Source of the DNA: a virus
Reading direction: 5' to 3' (one strand)
DNA length: 27,760 nucleotides
IMG/VR virus record: IMGVR_UViG_3300044844_000193
Span: 1-27,760 of that record
Shown here: piece by piece, positions 1 to 6,113 of the stretch
How the letters are laid out: each line of letters begins with the position of its first letter
Numbering within the stretch: the first letter of the stretch is position 1
The notes under the pieces: model-generated
Seen by the model: the letters and a program-made list of their open reading frames with translations, nothing else
What the model was told of the DNA's origin: nothing
The model's database searches: none
Made by a program: the position numbers and the translations under genes

Positions 1-107
1 GCAAAGTCAAGGTGCATCTCTGCCTGTTCTTTCAAGTCTGCTCTACCTATGCACTCTCGTGCGTTCTCCATGTGCCACTCATATACCTCTCGTACAGTCA
101 GAGTCAT
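1..107 (-). CDS. hypothetical protein, C-terminal part cut by window edge
   Basis: A minus-strand frame opens with ATG at 107 and stays open to the left edge, so at least 35 codons are visible (MTLTVREVYEWHMENARECI... then charged, helix-like residues). The ATG overlaps the stop of the next gene upstream as ATGA (104-107), the same coupling seen at many junctions in this region. That overlap, together with the lack of stops, is the main reason to call it. The product is not recognisable. It is predicted to be a small soluble helical phage protein. Confidence 0.55.
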   Translation of the reverse strand, partial: MTLTVREVYEWHMENARECIGRADLKEQAEMHLDF

Positions 108-355
108 GACAGCATCTCCTTCATCATGTCGTTCAGTTCATCGTAGCTCAGGCGTGTTCCGAGCCATTTGAAGCCATCAGGAGTACGAGCCTCCTCTAGA
201 TCGAGCCATCTGATGAACTCGCGATATGCGTTAGGGCCTTTGTACATACGCATGAACTCACATGCTCTGATGTACATCGGGTACTCGTTGTTGATCCATA
301 ACGCACAGTTCCAGGTGGCTCTGTTTTTCCATCCTTCGTAGCTCGTTTCAGCCAT
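104..355 (-). CDS. small conserved phage protein (WKNRATWN type)
   Basis: This 83-residue protein starts MAETSYEGWKNRATWN and goes on CALWINNEYP. The pattern of a WxNxATWN motif followed by 'ALWINN' at the N-terminus is one I associate with small phage and plasmid proteins of unknown function. The rest is charged and probably helical, and there is no signal peptide or membrane segment. The ribosome site is AAGGAG at about 10 bases before ATG, inside the end of the preceding micro-gene, whose stop lies at 348-350, so the two genes overlap by 8 bases. Function is unknown. The call as a real gene is secure from the conserved N-terminus and the tight packing. Confidence 0.8.
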   Translation of the reverse strand: MAETSYEGWKNRATWNCALWINNEYPMYIRACEFMRMYKGPNAYREFIRWLDLEEARTPDGFKWLGTRLSYDELNDMMKEMLS

Positions 356-461
356 TGCTGTGCTCCTTCATGTGTGAGGTCAGGGTCATATATGCAAAAG
401 ATGAGCGCACTTGTATTTCGCGCTCGCAGGTAGGACATATCACTATGCGATTTGCACTCAT
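348..461 (-). CDS. 37-residue C2H2-type zinc-finger micro-protein
   Basis: A 37-codon frame reads MSANRIVICPTCEREIQVRS and then continues to LTSHMKEHSNG. It holds CxxC (C9, C12) followed 18 residues later by HxxxH (H30, H34), the ligand set of a single classical zinc finger. Its ATG overlaps the stop of the 114-residue gene as ATGA (458-461). Its end contains the ribosome site of the next gene and overlaps it by 8 bases. The gene is too short for most callers. The coupling on both sides and the intact finger argue that it is real. A DNA-, RNA- or protein-binding role is inferred only from the finger. Confidence 0.7.
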   Translation of the reverse strand: MSANRIVICPTCEREIQVRSSFAYMTLTSHMKEHSNG

Positions 462-802
462 GATGCCCTCACTCGCAGATAGATATCGCTGTCGCGTAGT
501 GGTGCGCCTAGTGCTGTATCGCACTCGTCATAGCACATACGACAGCCCACATATCCATCGCATCCTTTGGCTGTAGCACCACAGCAAGATGTCAGACCTA
601 GATACTCACCATCTTTGAAGATGGGCTCATCTGTGCGCACAATCAGGTCGCCATACTCTGTGATGCCTACGAGGTGCTGAACCTCAGATTTAGGGGCGAG
701 GATGTATGAGCCATCCTCTAGATATACGCGCACTCGGCGCGGTTTGCTTGGCTCTGTAGTCACAAAGCGACCTACAGATGCATCGTAGTATCTGATAGTC
801 AT
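458..802 (-). CDS. hypothetical protein with C-terminal cysteine-rich (zinc-binding?) segment
   Basis: This protein of 114 residues has an N-terminal half of beta-type sequence. The C-terminal part contains six cysteines in a short span: 'SCCGATAKGCDGYVGCRMCY' and then DECD. The spacing suggests a zinc or other metal site. The start ATG at 802 lies two bases from the stop of the upstream 190-residue gene, and the stop overlaps the next ATG. I do not recognise the family. It is one of several small Cys-rich proteins in this early region. Confidence 0.75.
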   Translation of the reverse strand: MTIRYYDASVGRFVTTEPSKPRRVRVYLEDGSYILAPKSEVQHLVGITEYGDLIVRTDEPIFKDGEYLGLTSCCGATAKGCDGYVGCRMCYDECDTALGAPLRDSDIYLRVRAS

Positions 803-804
803 GA

Positions 805-1377
805 CTATGCCTTCACAGACAATCTCTTTATCGGCTTGCCACCGAAACGCACGATGGAGTTCTCATCACCTAACAGGATGTTGCCCTGTGCATCTTGGAT
901 GGCGATGCGCACATTGCCATTGCGTTTGATTTCTACACCTGCGAGGTACATCGTCTTGCCGTTGATAAGTGCCTCTTTGCCGAGGTCTGCATCTGTCATG
1001 TCATATCTCCATGCAGTCATGCAAAAGTCTTGCGCATATCGTGATGCTAGGTTGATGCCGTTCTGACCCATCTCGATGCCATCTGCTTTGATAGTGATGG
1101 AGTAGCCCTCGCCATACTTTGTACTGACCTGTGAGATTTGTAGTTTGCCCTGACAGATTTTGCGAGCCTCTACCTCGATCTCCTCAGTCATGCGCTTTGC
1201 AAGGTCACGAGATACAGAGTCATTGCAGAAAGCCTCTGTTTTGAACTGATATAGGTCGCCGTATTTTGATGATGTCTTACCTGCGACTAGACCATGTGCT
1301 CTGAATACTTCTTTACATACTGCGAGTAGTGCTGTTGATGTTTCTGATGCTACTGATTTCTCTACTGCGTTTGACAT
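805..1377 (-). CDS. hypothetical phage protein
   Basis: An upstream in-frame ATG exists at 1389, but the Shine-Dalgarno sequence GGAGG sits between it and the ATG at 1377. The likely product is therefore MSNAVEKSVASETSTALL..., 190 residues. The protein is soluble and mixed alpha/beta, with no recognisable catalytic motif. Two cysteines are scattered and do not form a cluster. It is preceded by a 79-base gap with a small hairpin, so it may head a transcription or translation unit that continues to the left edge. Function is unknown. Confidence 0.75.
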   Translation of the reverse strand: MSNAVEKSVASETSTALLAVCKEVFRAHGLVAGKTSSKYGDLYQFKTEAFCNDSVSRDLAKRMTEEIEVEARKICQGKLQISQVSTKYGEGYSITIKADGIEMGQNGINLASRYAQDFCMTAWRYDMTDADLGKEALINGKTMYLAGVEIKRNGNVRIAIQDAQGNILLGDENSIVRFGGKPIKRLSVKA

Positions 1378-1395
1378 ATCTGCCTCCATTTAGGT

Positions 1396-1411
1396 GGGGG
1401 ACTACTCCCCC
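1396..1411 (-). promoter_or_regulatory. GC stem-loop in the leader of the 190-residue gene
   Basis: On the minus strand GGGGGA-GTAG-TCCCCC forms a perfect 6-bp stem with a 4-base loop. It lies between the RusA stop (1457) and the ribosome site at about 1383-1388. No T-tract follows, so an intrinsic terminator is not well supported. It could be a leader hairpin or an RNA processing site. Confidence 0.4.
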
Positions 1412-1456
1412 TGCAGACAAGAAGGTACGCCTACCCCCTATGAATTACAAGTACCC

Positions 1457-1843
1457 CTACATAAGTGTCGGATGGGATGTCCACAGGCTGATATCTACGC
1501 CTATGCGCTCGCCATAGTCCTTGCGAGCTGTGATGGATATGACCTGCCCATCATCCCGATAGGCGATGGCTGTGAGCCCATCTAGGACAGCCCTGATGAG
1601 TTTGTCTAGGTCAGGGGCGACTGTGGGGTGAGATCGAGTCACAGTCCTCGGTTTAGGCATAAAAAAGGTCATATCAATACTTATTGCGCCGTCTCTCGGT
1701 AAAGCACCGGCATGACGAGCTCCCAGGGCGATAGCTGACCGCCACGCGGCGAGCGCAGAGCCCTGCGTGTGGATGATATGTCCGTTGATGACCTTCATAG
1801 ACCCCTGTGGTATGGGTCTGCCATCAACGAAGAATGAGATCAC
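1457..1843 (-). CDS. rusA: RusA-family Holliday junction resolvase
   Basis: This is a 128-residue endodeoxyribonuclease of the RusA family, which cuts branched DNA during phage recombination and replication. The N-terminus (FFVDGRPIPQGSMK) fits the family's first strand, where G-x-P-x-P-Q is typical. The diagnostic block is 'PDLDKLIRAVLDGL' (about 77-90), followed by AYRDDGQV (about 94-101) and a lysine at about 108. These supply the conserved aspartates D78, D80, D97 and D98 that bind metal. Its length matches the family. The ATG overlaps the stop of the 61-residue gene as ATGA (1840-1843). It belongs with the Cas4-like nuclease and the ERF-like protein in a recombination set. Confidence 0.92.
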   Translation of the reverse strand: MISFFVDGRPIPQGSMKVINGHIIHTQGSALAAWRSAIALGARHAGALPRDGAISIDMTFFMPKPRTVTRSHPTVAPDLDKLIRAVLDGLTAIAYRDDGQVISITARKDYGERIGVDISLWTSHPTLM

Positions 1844-2025
1844 ACGAGCAGTCTAACTGCTCCGTTCACAATCTCAAGATGGTCTTGACCTGTCTCATCT
1901 ATGACATAGAAGTCGTATGTGCCTATCCGGTCAGGGCCAAATGTGCTCTTGACTGTATAGGTGTGGTGGTTGATTACAACCTGATCTCCATAGCTGACCT
2001 CACCTGGACTGACTATCCGTTCCAT
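1840..2025 (-). CDS. small hypothetical protein
   Basis: This 61-residue protein looks all-beta (MERIVSPGEVSYGDQVVI..., ending GAVRLLV). It has a strong ribosome site, AGGAGG, 4 bases before the ATG, and an ATGA overlap with rusA. No cysteines, membrane segments or catalytic motifs are seen. The pattern of short strands with a conserved 'YDFYVIDETG' could be a small beta-barrel, but the function is unknown. Confidence 0.7.
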   Translation of the reverse strand: MERIVSPGEVSYGDQVVINHHTYTVKSTFGPDRIGTYDFYVIDETGQDHLEIVNGAVRLLV

Positions 2026-2078
2026 GACACCTCCTCGTGGTGTAATGATTACAGACAGGATAACACTATCTCTCAGGT

Positions 2079-2870
2079 TTAGCGTGAGCGTTTGTGTAGC
2101 AAGTCGCGGATGCTCTGAGGCATCGGCACAGCCTTCGCTCTCGCCTCATCTAGCTCCCTCTGATACTCGGCAGCCTTCGCTATCTCGATCTGTCTGCGCC
2201 TCTCTGACTCAGCCTTCTCCTGCGCAAGTTTCTCTTCTTTGGAGAGCTCTCTCGGTGGCAGAGGTTCATCACCCCACCGGTGGGCGTTCAGCCATGTGGC
2301 TGCGTGGGCTGTATAACTCGGACTGCGGTTAGGATCATCGGCATACCTCCGAGCCCCATCACATATCTCCTCACCTGTAGCTACCTGCAGGGCTTTCTCA
2401 AACGCTTTGAGTGCAGCCTGTTTTGCCACCTTTCTAGGATAGATAGACCAAAACACATCAAAGTGATGTTTCAATGATGGTTCTAAAGGATGGTTCTTGG
2501 GGCGTGATTGTCGCCCCGTGACTGTCGTAGTTGTCGCCCCGTCAGCGACATCGGTACGCCCCGTCACAATGTCGCCTCGTAATCTGTGGATATTTATCTG
2601 ATACAGGTGTGGTCTGCGATCCTCTCGGCATCCTGCCGAACCGCCAGAGTGCTTGAACATCCTGATGTAGCCCTCGCTCACTAGGTTGTTCACAGCTCTC
2701 TGGACAGTTCGTACTGAGATAGATGACTTGCTCGCGATAGTCGCTTGCGATGGATATGACTGCGTACCCTCATCGTTCGCATGATCCGCAATGACTAGCA
2801 ACACCATCTTCTCTACAGTAGGCAGGTCGGTGCGCCACACCTCTGCCATCAGTCGGATACTCACATACAC
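2079..2870 (-). CDS. helix-turn-helix replication-type protein
   Basis: This 263-residue protein begins MYVSIRLMAEVWRTDLPTVE, a typical entry to the HTH domain of phage replication proteins (helix_turn_helix_36 type). Residues about 15-75 form a winged HTH: a helix with 'LLVIADHAND', then YPSQATIASKSSISVRTVQR as the turn and recognition helix, then 'LVSEGYI' leading to the wing. A low-complexity Thr/Arg linker follows. The C-terminal part has 'FWSIYPRKVAKQAALKAFEK' and 'TWLNAHRW', a block found at the C-terminus of many phage replication initiators. The last about 40 residues are a charged Glu/Arg-rich helix. It probably binds the phage origin. No helicase or polymerase is visible in the window. 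Confidence 0.75.
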   Translation of the reverse strand: MYVSIRLMAEVWRTDLPTVEKMVLLVIADHANDEGTQSYPSQATIASKSSISVRTVQRAVNNLVSEGYIRMFKHSGGSAGCREDRRPHLYQINIHRLRGDIVTGRTDVADGATTTTVTGRQSRPKNHPLEPSLKHHFDVFWSIYPRKVAKQAALKAFEKALQVATGEEICDGARRYADDPNRSPSYTAHAATWLNAHRWGDEPLPPRELSKEEKLAQEKAESERRRQIEIAKAAEYQRELDEARAKAVPMPQSIRDLLHKRSR

Positions 2871-3190
2871 CCCAATATCTGCTCATATGTAATGCCATAC
2901 AGAGCTAGTTCATCTATCGCCCTAGCGCGTTGGTTTGGATACTTGCTAGGGTCACGCATTGATACACGCTCCATGCTCGTCATACCACCCCACACGCCGT
3001 AGTCCTCATTCTCGAAGGCGTATGTCAGGCATGACTGCCATAGTGGACAGCGAGCGCAGACCGAGCGCAGCGCGTTGATGTACTCGTACTGCAGGATCGA
3101 GCGTTGTTCCTCTACTGTGTAGAACAGGTCTGTATAGATACTGCCCTTGCACTCAGCCTGATCCCAATCTATTTCGCCATACTTGGGCAT
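2861..3190 (-). CDS. whiB-like: WhiB-like iron-sulfur transcription factor
   Basis: This 109-residue protein has the full WhiB signature. Four cysteines are placed as C14, C45, C48 and C54 (CxxCPLWQxC) to hold a 4Fe-4S cluster, and the turn GVWGGMT is at about 65-71. In the host family the cluster senses redox or NO and the protein acts with the principal sigma factor. Phage copies, such as the one in mycobacteriophage TM4, can act as dominant regulators of host WhiB genes. The basic C-terminal tail that normally contacts DNA is short here (about RDPSKYPNQRAR). It overlaps the replication-type gene by 10 bases and the nuclease gene by 22. It is the strongest marker that the host is an actinobacterium. 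Confidence 0.93.
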   Translation of the reverse strand: MPKYGEIDWDQAECKGSIYTDLFYTVEEQRSILQYEYINALRSVCARCPLWQSCLTYAFENEDYGVWGGMTSMERVSMRDPSKYPNQRARAIDELALYGITYEQILGCM

Positions 3191-3837
3191 CCACGCACCC
3201 CCGATGAGTCAAAGAAAGGGCAATAGTCCCTACAGAAACTCACGAACTTCTCAGGGGCAGGAGGTTCAGCATCGCTACTCACGATGTCTTTGATTTCATC
3301 TAGCCAGGCGATAGCCTCTAGTGCAGTCAGCTCGCTATATGGCTCTTGTACGACTCGGATATCAGCCATCTTGCCATCACGAGGTATGCCTACTAGAGCC
3401 ACCTCTTTGACATCGTAGCCGTTCTTGGACAGGAGATACCCATAGGTATGTATCTGCCACATCTTCTGCCGGTCATTTAGATATCGCAGACCTGACTTGG
3501 TAGTCGTCTTGAAGTCCACTACGAGTCCGATGTCTTTGATGAACAGGTCGCAATGACCGCGCAGACCCTCATGAGATATCTCTAACTCTATGAGGTAGTT
3601 GTCGCCAAAGGGATCGAGTCGAGTCATGACCTTCTCCATACCTGAGTGTATGAAAGTACCCAGGATAGCTCCGAGTGACTCTGTTGGATTTGTTTTCTCG
3701 TGCTGTTTGAGCTCGTGCCATACACGCCTACGACAGCCACCTAGACTGCTCGGCCCAATATCTACCTGCAGACTTCGATCTCTCTGAGCATCGTATCCCT
3801 GTAGTGATTTCACAACAACATCCTGTAAATCAATCAT
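3169..3837 (-). CDS. Cas4-like PD-(D/E)XK exonuclease with Fe-S cysteines
   Basis: This 222-residue nuclease is of the RecB/Cas4 type. In order: C35 in LGGCRRRVWHE; H64 in the 'GTFIHSGMEK' helix; E84 or E86; D97 in GHCDLFI; 'VVDFKTTTKSG' carrying D108 and K110; Q128 in the QxxxY-type helix; then C202, C206 and C217 near the C-terminus. One early and three late cysteines are the arrangement that holds a 4Fe-4S cluster in Cas4 and AddB proteins. The likely role is 5'-3' end resection feeding the ERF-like annealing protein. No cas1 or cas2 is near, so a CRISPR role is not supported. It overlaps whiB by 22 bases. Confidence 0.85.
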   Translation of the reverse strand: MIDLQDVVVKSLQGYDAQRDRSLQVDIGPSSLGGCRRRVWHELKQHEKTNPTESLGAILGTFIHSGMEKVMTRLDPFGDNYLIELEISHEGLRGHCDLFIKDIGLVVDFKTTTKSGLRYLNDRQKMWQIHTYGYLLSKNGYDVKEVALVGIPRDGKMADIRVVQEPYSELTALEAIAWLDEIKDIVSSDAEPPAPEKFVSFCRDYCPFFDSSGVRGCPSMAK

Positions 3838-3985
3838 TTTTGAGCCCTTTCTCGGCTACTACAGCACAGACCATCTGCACTCGTAGTGATGCTGCGTACC
3901 AATCGGATGAGATTTCTTTACCCTCTGAGAGGTCTATAGACCTAATCTCATCGGCTATCTTTTTGCGTAGCTCTGTCTCGGTCAT
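3830..3985 (-). CDS. 51-residue hypothetical protein
   Basis: A short frame reads MTETELRKKIADEIRSIDLS, then helical sequence to AEKGLKND. Its ATG overlaps the stop of the 122-residue gene as ATGA (3982-3985), and its end overlaps the nuclease start by 8 bases, so the frame fits exactly between two secure genes. The sequence is amphipathic and helical with one cysteine. It resembles small phage proteins of the form 'lrxkIaexIxx', but I assign no function. Confidence 0.7.
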   Translation of the reverse strand: MTETELRKKIADEIRSIDLSEGKEISSDWYAASLRVQMVCAVVAEKGLKND

Positions 3986-4350
3986 GACACATCCATACTC
4001 GCTCGCACAGATGCGCTCATAGACTGAGCAATCTTCACCTGTGTCTGCAGTCTGTTCACATTTGCTCTAGAGGCTTTCACCTTTGCCTCCTCTGTAGCGA
4101 TGGTCATGTGTTTCTCGGCGTTTGCCACGAGTGCGATGTCCTCGCGCTCGCCTACTGTGTAGTTTCTACCTGTAGGGGATGAGCGACCTGCTAGTTCTAG
4201 TCGAGATTTGGCTAGACCTATCTCATAGTCAGCGACTGCCGTGTGATACGACATCTCACATAACACGAGTTCCTGATGCGCTACATCTACCTCTTTGGAA
4301 AGTTGATAGAGACGACTCTCTATCTGCTGCGGTGTCACTACCTGAGTCAT
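3982..4350 (-). CDS. coiled-coil hypothetical protein
   Basis: This 122-residue protein is almost wholly helical. The first about 60 residues (QIESRLYQLSKEVDVAHQEL...) and the last about 45 (AEKHMTIATEEAKVKASRAN...) have heptad-like hydrophobic spacing, separated by a Gly/Pro/Ser-rich turn (GRSSPTGRNYTVGE). This suggests an antiparallel coiled-coil hairpin. Similar small coiled-coil proteins often sit beside phage annealing proteins and exonucleases. Its place in this operon suggests a DNA-metabolism accessory, but that is inference. Confidence 0.75.
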   Translation of the reverse strand: MTQVVTPQQIESRLYQLSKEVDVAHQELVLCEMSYHTAVADYEIGLAKSRLELAGRSSPTGRNYTVGEREDIALVANAEKHMTIATEEAKVKASRANVNRLQTQVKIAQSMSASVRASMDVS

Positions 4351-4517
4351 ATGACCACCTCCTCATGCCACTTCTCGGCTATGGCTCTATCTCTGTCGTA
4401 CTCGCAGTAGGTAATGCCTTTGTAATGATAGATAGTAGTTTCACTACTGTCTGCCCAACAAACCTCACATGATGCAAGGCGCGGTCTATAGGGACTCGGA
4501 TGTAGTGGTATCGCCAT
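4347..4517 (-). CDS. 56-residue hypothetical protein with CxxC
   Basis: The frame reads MAIPLHPSPYRPRLASCEVC and continues to AEKWHEEVVI. C17, C20 and C38, with a nearby His pair (H31), suggest a small metal site. Two in-frame ATGs occur at 4520 and 4517. AGGAGG is centred about 6-9 bases before the second, so 4517 is preferred. The start lies inside the end of the 94-residue gene, and the stop overlaps the next ATG as ATGA. It is too short for usual callers but fills the gap exactly. Confidence 0.65.
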   Translation of the reverse strand: MAIPLHPSPYRPRLASCEVCWADSSETTIYHYKGITYCEYDRDRAIAEKWHEEVVI

Positions 4518-4770
4518 CATCAGCCTCCTTCACGATGCGTAGCCCCTCATTTTTTTGTTTCTCTTGTAATGCAATGAGTTTTGTTGCATCCGCAGATAGA
4601 TCAAACGGATCGACAACGAGCTGATATCCAGCCATCTCTAGAGCCTCACCTAGTCGCTCAGGGAAGATGTCACCAAGAGCCGTTGCTACTGACCTGATAC
4701 CCATAGCGTTCTGATGTACTGCTACCACGAATCCCATCGTGGGTTGGAACTTCTTTTGTTTGTCACTCAT
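4486..4770 (-). CDS. hypothetical phage protein
   Basis: The ATG at 4770 (MSDKQKKFQPTMGFVVAVHQ) is chosen because it overlaps the stop of the winged-helix gene as ATGA (4767-4770). The in-frame ATG at 4809 would lie deep inside that gene. This gives 94 residues. The protein has a hydrophobic strand near the N-terminus (MGFVVAVHQ), then 'LGEALEMAGYQLVVDPFDLS' and an acidic tail. No family is recognised. It lies between DNA-binding and coiled-coil genes. Confidence 0.7.
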   Translation of the reverse strand: MSDKQKKFQPTMGFVVAVHQNAMGIRSVATALGDIFPERLGEALEMAGYQLVVDPFDLSADATKLIALQEKQKNEGLRIVKEADDGDTTTSESL

Positions 4771-5078
4771 AGGAGCATTCCCTGTTCTGCACATCGCCAT
4801 ACGATGCACTCGTTTCCGTGTTTGTTTTTCCGTGTAGTGCCGGTATCTATGATGTGTCCATCCTCGACTAGACCGCCACGAGTAGGTCTGACTGTATTGC
4901 CGTCTATCCCTAGTGCATCCTGTATCTCATCATCAGTCGCACCATGTAGTCCACGATTGACGATGTAGTCATACACTCTGCGCCGTTTCGTTCCTGATCT
5001 CGGCAGAGCCTTCTCTGCTGCGAGTATCGAGGTGCGCTGTGCATTACTCGCTACTCGTACTCGGTTGCGGTCTATCAC
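4767..5078 (-). CDS. winged-helix DNA-binding protein
   Basis: This 103-residue protein has a clear winged-helix core from about residue 33: RVYDYIVNRGLHGATDDEIQ, then 'ALGIDGNTVRPTRGGLVEDG' as the recognition helix and following helix, then HIIDTG and the wing 'TRKNKHGNECIVWR'. This layout is common in small phage proteins thought to act as transcription or replication regulators. It starts 1-4 bases into the stop of the ERF-like gene (ATGA at 5075-5078) and ends in ATGA with the next gene, so it is co-translated with both. Confidence 0.8.
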   Translation of the reverse strand: MIDRNRVRVASNAQRTSILAAEKALPRSGTKRRRVYDYIVNRGLHGATDDEIQDALGIDGNTVRPTRGGLVEDGHIIDTGTTRKNKHGNECIVWRCAEQGMLL

Positions 5079-5644
5079 AGTTGCACGAGCCTCTTGTTGA
5101 TAGCATCGAGCAGAGTGACTCCATCTACACGCACCTCTAGGATGCTCGCGTTTTCGTTATAGAGGCTCTTGAGTTCAGCCTTTGTAGTGATGTGTTCGAC
5201 TGTGGGAATGAGGATTGCAGCCTTCGCTGTCTCCTCAGGTGTTGGTACTTTGATGGTGAGAGCAGGTTTGGTATCTGCACTTTTAGCGCGCTCCACTTTC
5301 TCCATCTCATTACGAGTAGGGCGTGTTGGCTTTTTGCTATTCGGATCGACACCGAGGTAGCCAGCCATGCTGAGTGCGCGACCTGCAGCCGAGGTCGAAC
5401 AGTTCTCTAGAGCTGAGTACTTGTTCACAGGGCTAGAGCCCACCATCTCCTCGGCAAAGTCCACAGCCTTGAGGGTGTCGCCGTAGTACACCGATGCCTT
5501 CACGATGTACTGCAGAGGTCGGAGTGTGCTTGGATCGCGAACAATGTCCACGATTTCTGTAATGATGCGGAGATCAGCGTGGTCAGAGTGAGCTCGCTGT
5601 AATCTTTCCGCGACTGTCTCGTATGCGTTTAGATCAAACGCCAT
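5075..5644 (-). CDS. ERF-like single-strand DNA annealing/binding protein
   Basis: This 189-residue protein contains 'IVKASVYYGD' (about 47-56) and the block ENCSTSAAGRALSMAGYLG (about 80-98). The TSAxGRALxxxG pattern is the hallmark of ERF-type phage recombinases. The C-terminal third is a Pro/Lys-rich linker (KKPTRPTRNEMEKVERAKSA) plus a short helical domain. Such proteins anneal complementary strands during recombination-dependent replication. The Cas4-like nuclease and RusA nearby fit that pathway. It is the first gene of the leftward early cluster after a non-coding gap, so a promoter should lie within 5645-5778. The family call is from motif memory only. Confidence 0.6.
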   Translation of the reverse strand: MAFDLNAYETVAERLQRAHSDHADLRIITEIVDIVRDPSTLRPLQYIVKASVYYGDTLKAVDFAEEMVGSSPVNKYSALENCSTSAAGRALSMAGYLGVDPNSKKPTRPTRNEMEKVERAKSADTKPALTIKVPTPEETAKAAILIPTVEHITTKAELKSLYNENASILEVRVDGVTLLDAINKRLVQL

Positions 5645-5778
5645 GATGTGCCTTCTTTCTGTATGGGGCGCATCGCGCCCAGGGTCAGGTCAGACTTTAG
5701 GGGACACCACCGACAGATGGAAGTACCGCCACGCCCCCGATGTAATGAGTGGCATACTCAGGGGTCAGGGGGTGGGCT
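5645..5778. promoter_or_regulatory. divergent intergenic region with GC inverted repeat
   Basis: This 134-base gap separates the leftward ERF-like gene from the only supported rightward gene. It contains a perfect inverted repeat, GGGCGC-ATC-GCGCCC (5666-5680), just outside the ERF-like ribosome site. It also contains G-rich repeats of the form GGTCAGG (about 5683-5692 and 5760-5770). I cannot pick out convincing -35/-10 pairs by eye. A two-way control region is inferred from the gene directions. Confidence 0.45.
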
Positions 5779-5976
5779 ATGTCAGCCAGAGTACATATCA
5801 GTCTGTTCAACCTAATCGTGGAGGTTGAGTCAGACTTCAAATATCCAGATCAGATGCAGGATATGAGCAATAGAGCTATGGGTCTGTTTCAGGGTGCGAT
5901 TGAGTTTTGCAAGTCAAACAATCTAGATATCCGCACAGACGATGTAGATGACTTTATAGATGAGGAAGATGCCTGA
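5779..5976 (+). CDS. small acidic protein, lone plus-strand gene
   Basis: This is the only convincing plus-strand gene. The ATG at 5779 (MSARVHISLFNLIVEVESDF) is preferred over one at 5749 because an AGGGGGTGG ribosome-type tract lies 4-12 bases before it. That gives 65 residues. The N-terminus looks like a beta strand pair, then a helix (MSNRAMGLFQGAIEFCKSNN), then a very acidic tail (DDVDDFIDEEDA). Small acidic phage proteins can mimic DNA or bind host enzymes, but nothing here proves that. It faces the ERF-like operon across the control region, so a regulatory or host-takeover role is possible. Confidence 0.65.
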   Translation: MSARVHISLFNLIVEVESDFKYPDQMQDMSNRAMGLFQGAIEFCKSNNLDIRTDDVDDFIDEEDA

Positions 5977-6113
5977 TGTGCCTCGCCTGTGGCGACTGCA
6001 CTAGAGAACATCCCTACTCTGTAGATGACTCCATAGACTCGTTAGAGGCTACCAATCTACTGATGAGCCAGTCCACCACCGGCACAGCCACCGCGTTGCC
6101 GAGCTGTTTGTAG
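5976..6113 (+). CDS. possible Cys-rich micro-protein overlapping the methyltransferase 3' end
   Basis: Directly after the acidic gene, TGATG joins its stop to a new ATG at 5976. The 45-codon frame starts MCLACGDCTREHPYSVDDSI, which holds C2, C5, C8 and H12 in a compact metal-site pattern, then becomes featureless. About 100 bases run antisense to the end of the methyltransferase gene, where the reading may be only a shadow. The coupling and the N-terminal cysteines argue for it; the convergent overlap argues against it. Confidence 0.3.
   Translation: MCLACGDCTREHPYSVDDSIDSLEATNLLMSQSTTGTATALPSCL

Noticed and set aside
196-438. 80-codon minus-strand frame over the first small genes
   Set aside because: It covers parts of the zinc-finger micro-gene and the WKNRATWN gene in another frame, and its second half is low-complexity Ser/Thr/Cys. 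The 37-codon zinc-finger frame explains the gap better.
2273-2284. Perfect 12-base palindrome CCCACCGGTGGG
   Set aside because: It lies inside the coding sequence of the replication-type protein (the HRWGDE codons), and the bases are explained by conserved residues. It could be an origin site, but nothing else such as iterons or an AT-rich tract supports that.
3169-3837. CRISPR-associated Cas4
   Set aside because: The motifs are Cas4-like, but there is no cas1, cas2 or repeat array. Phage recombination use is the simpler explanation.
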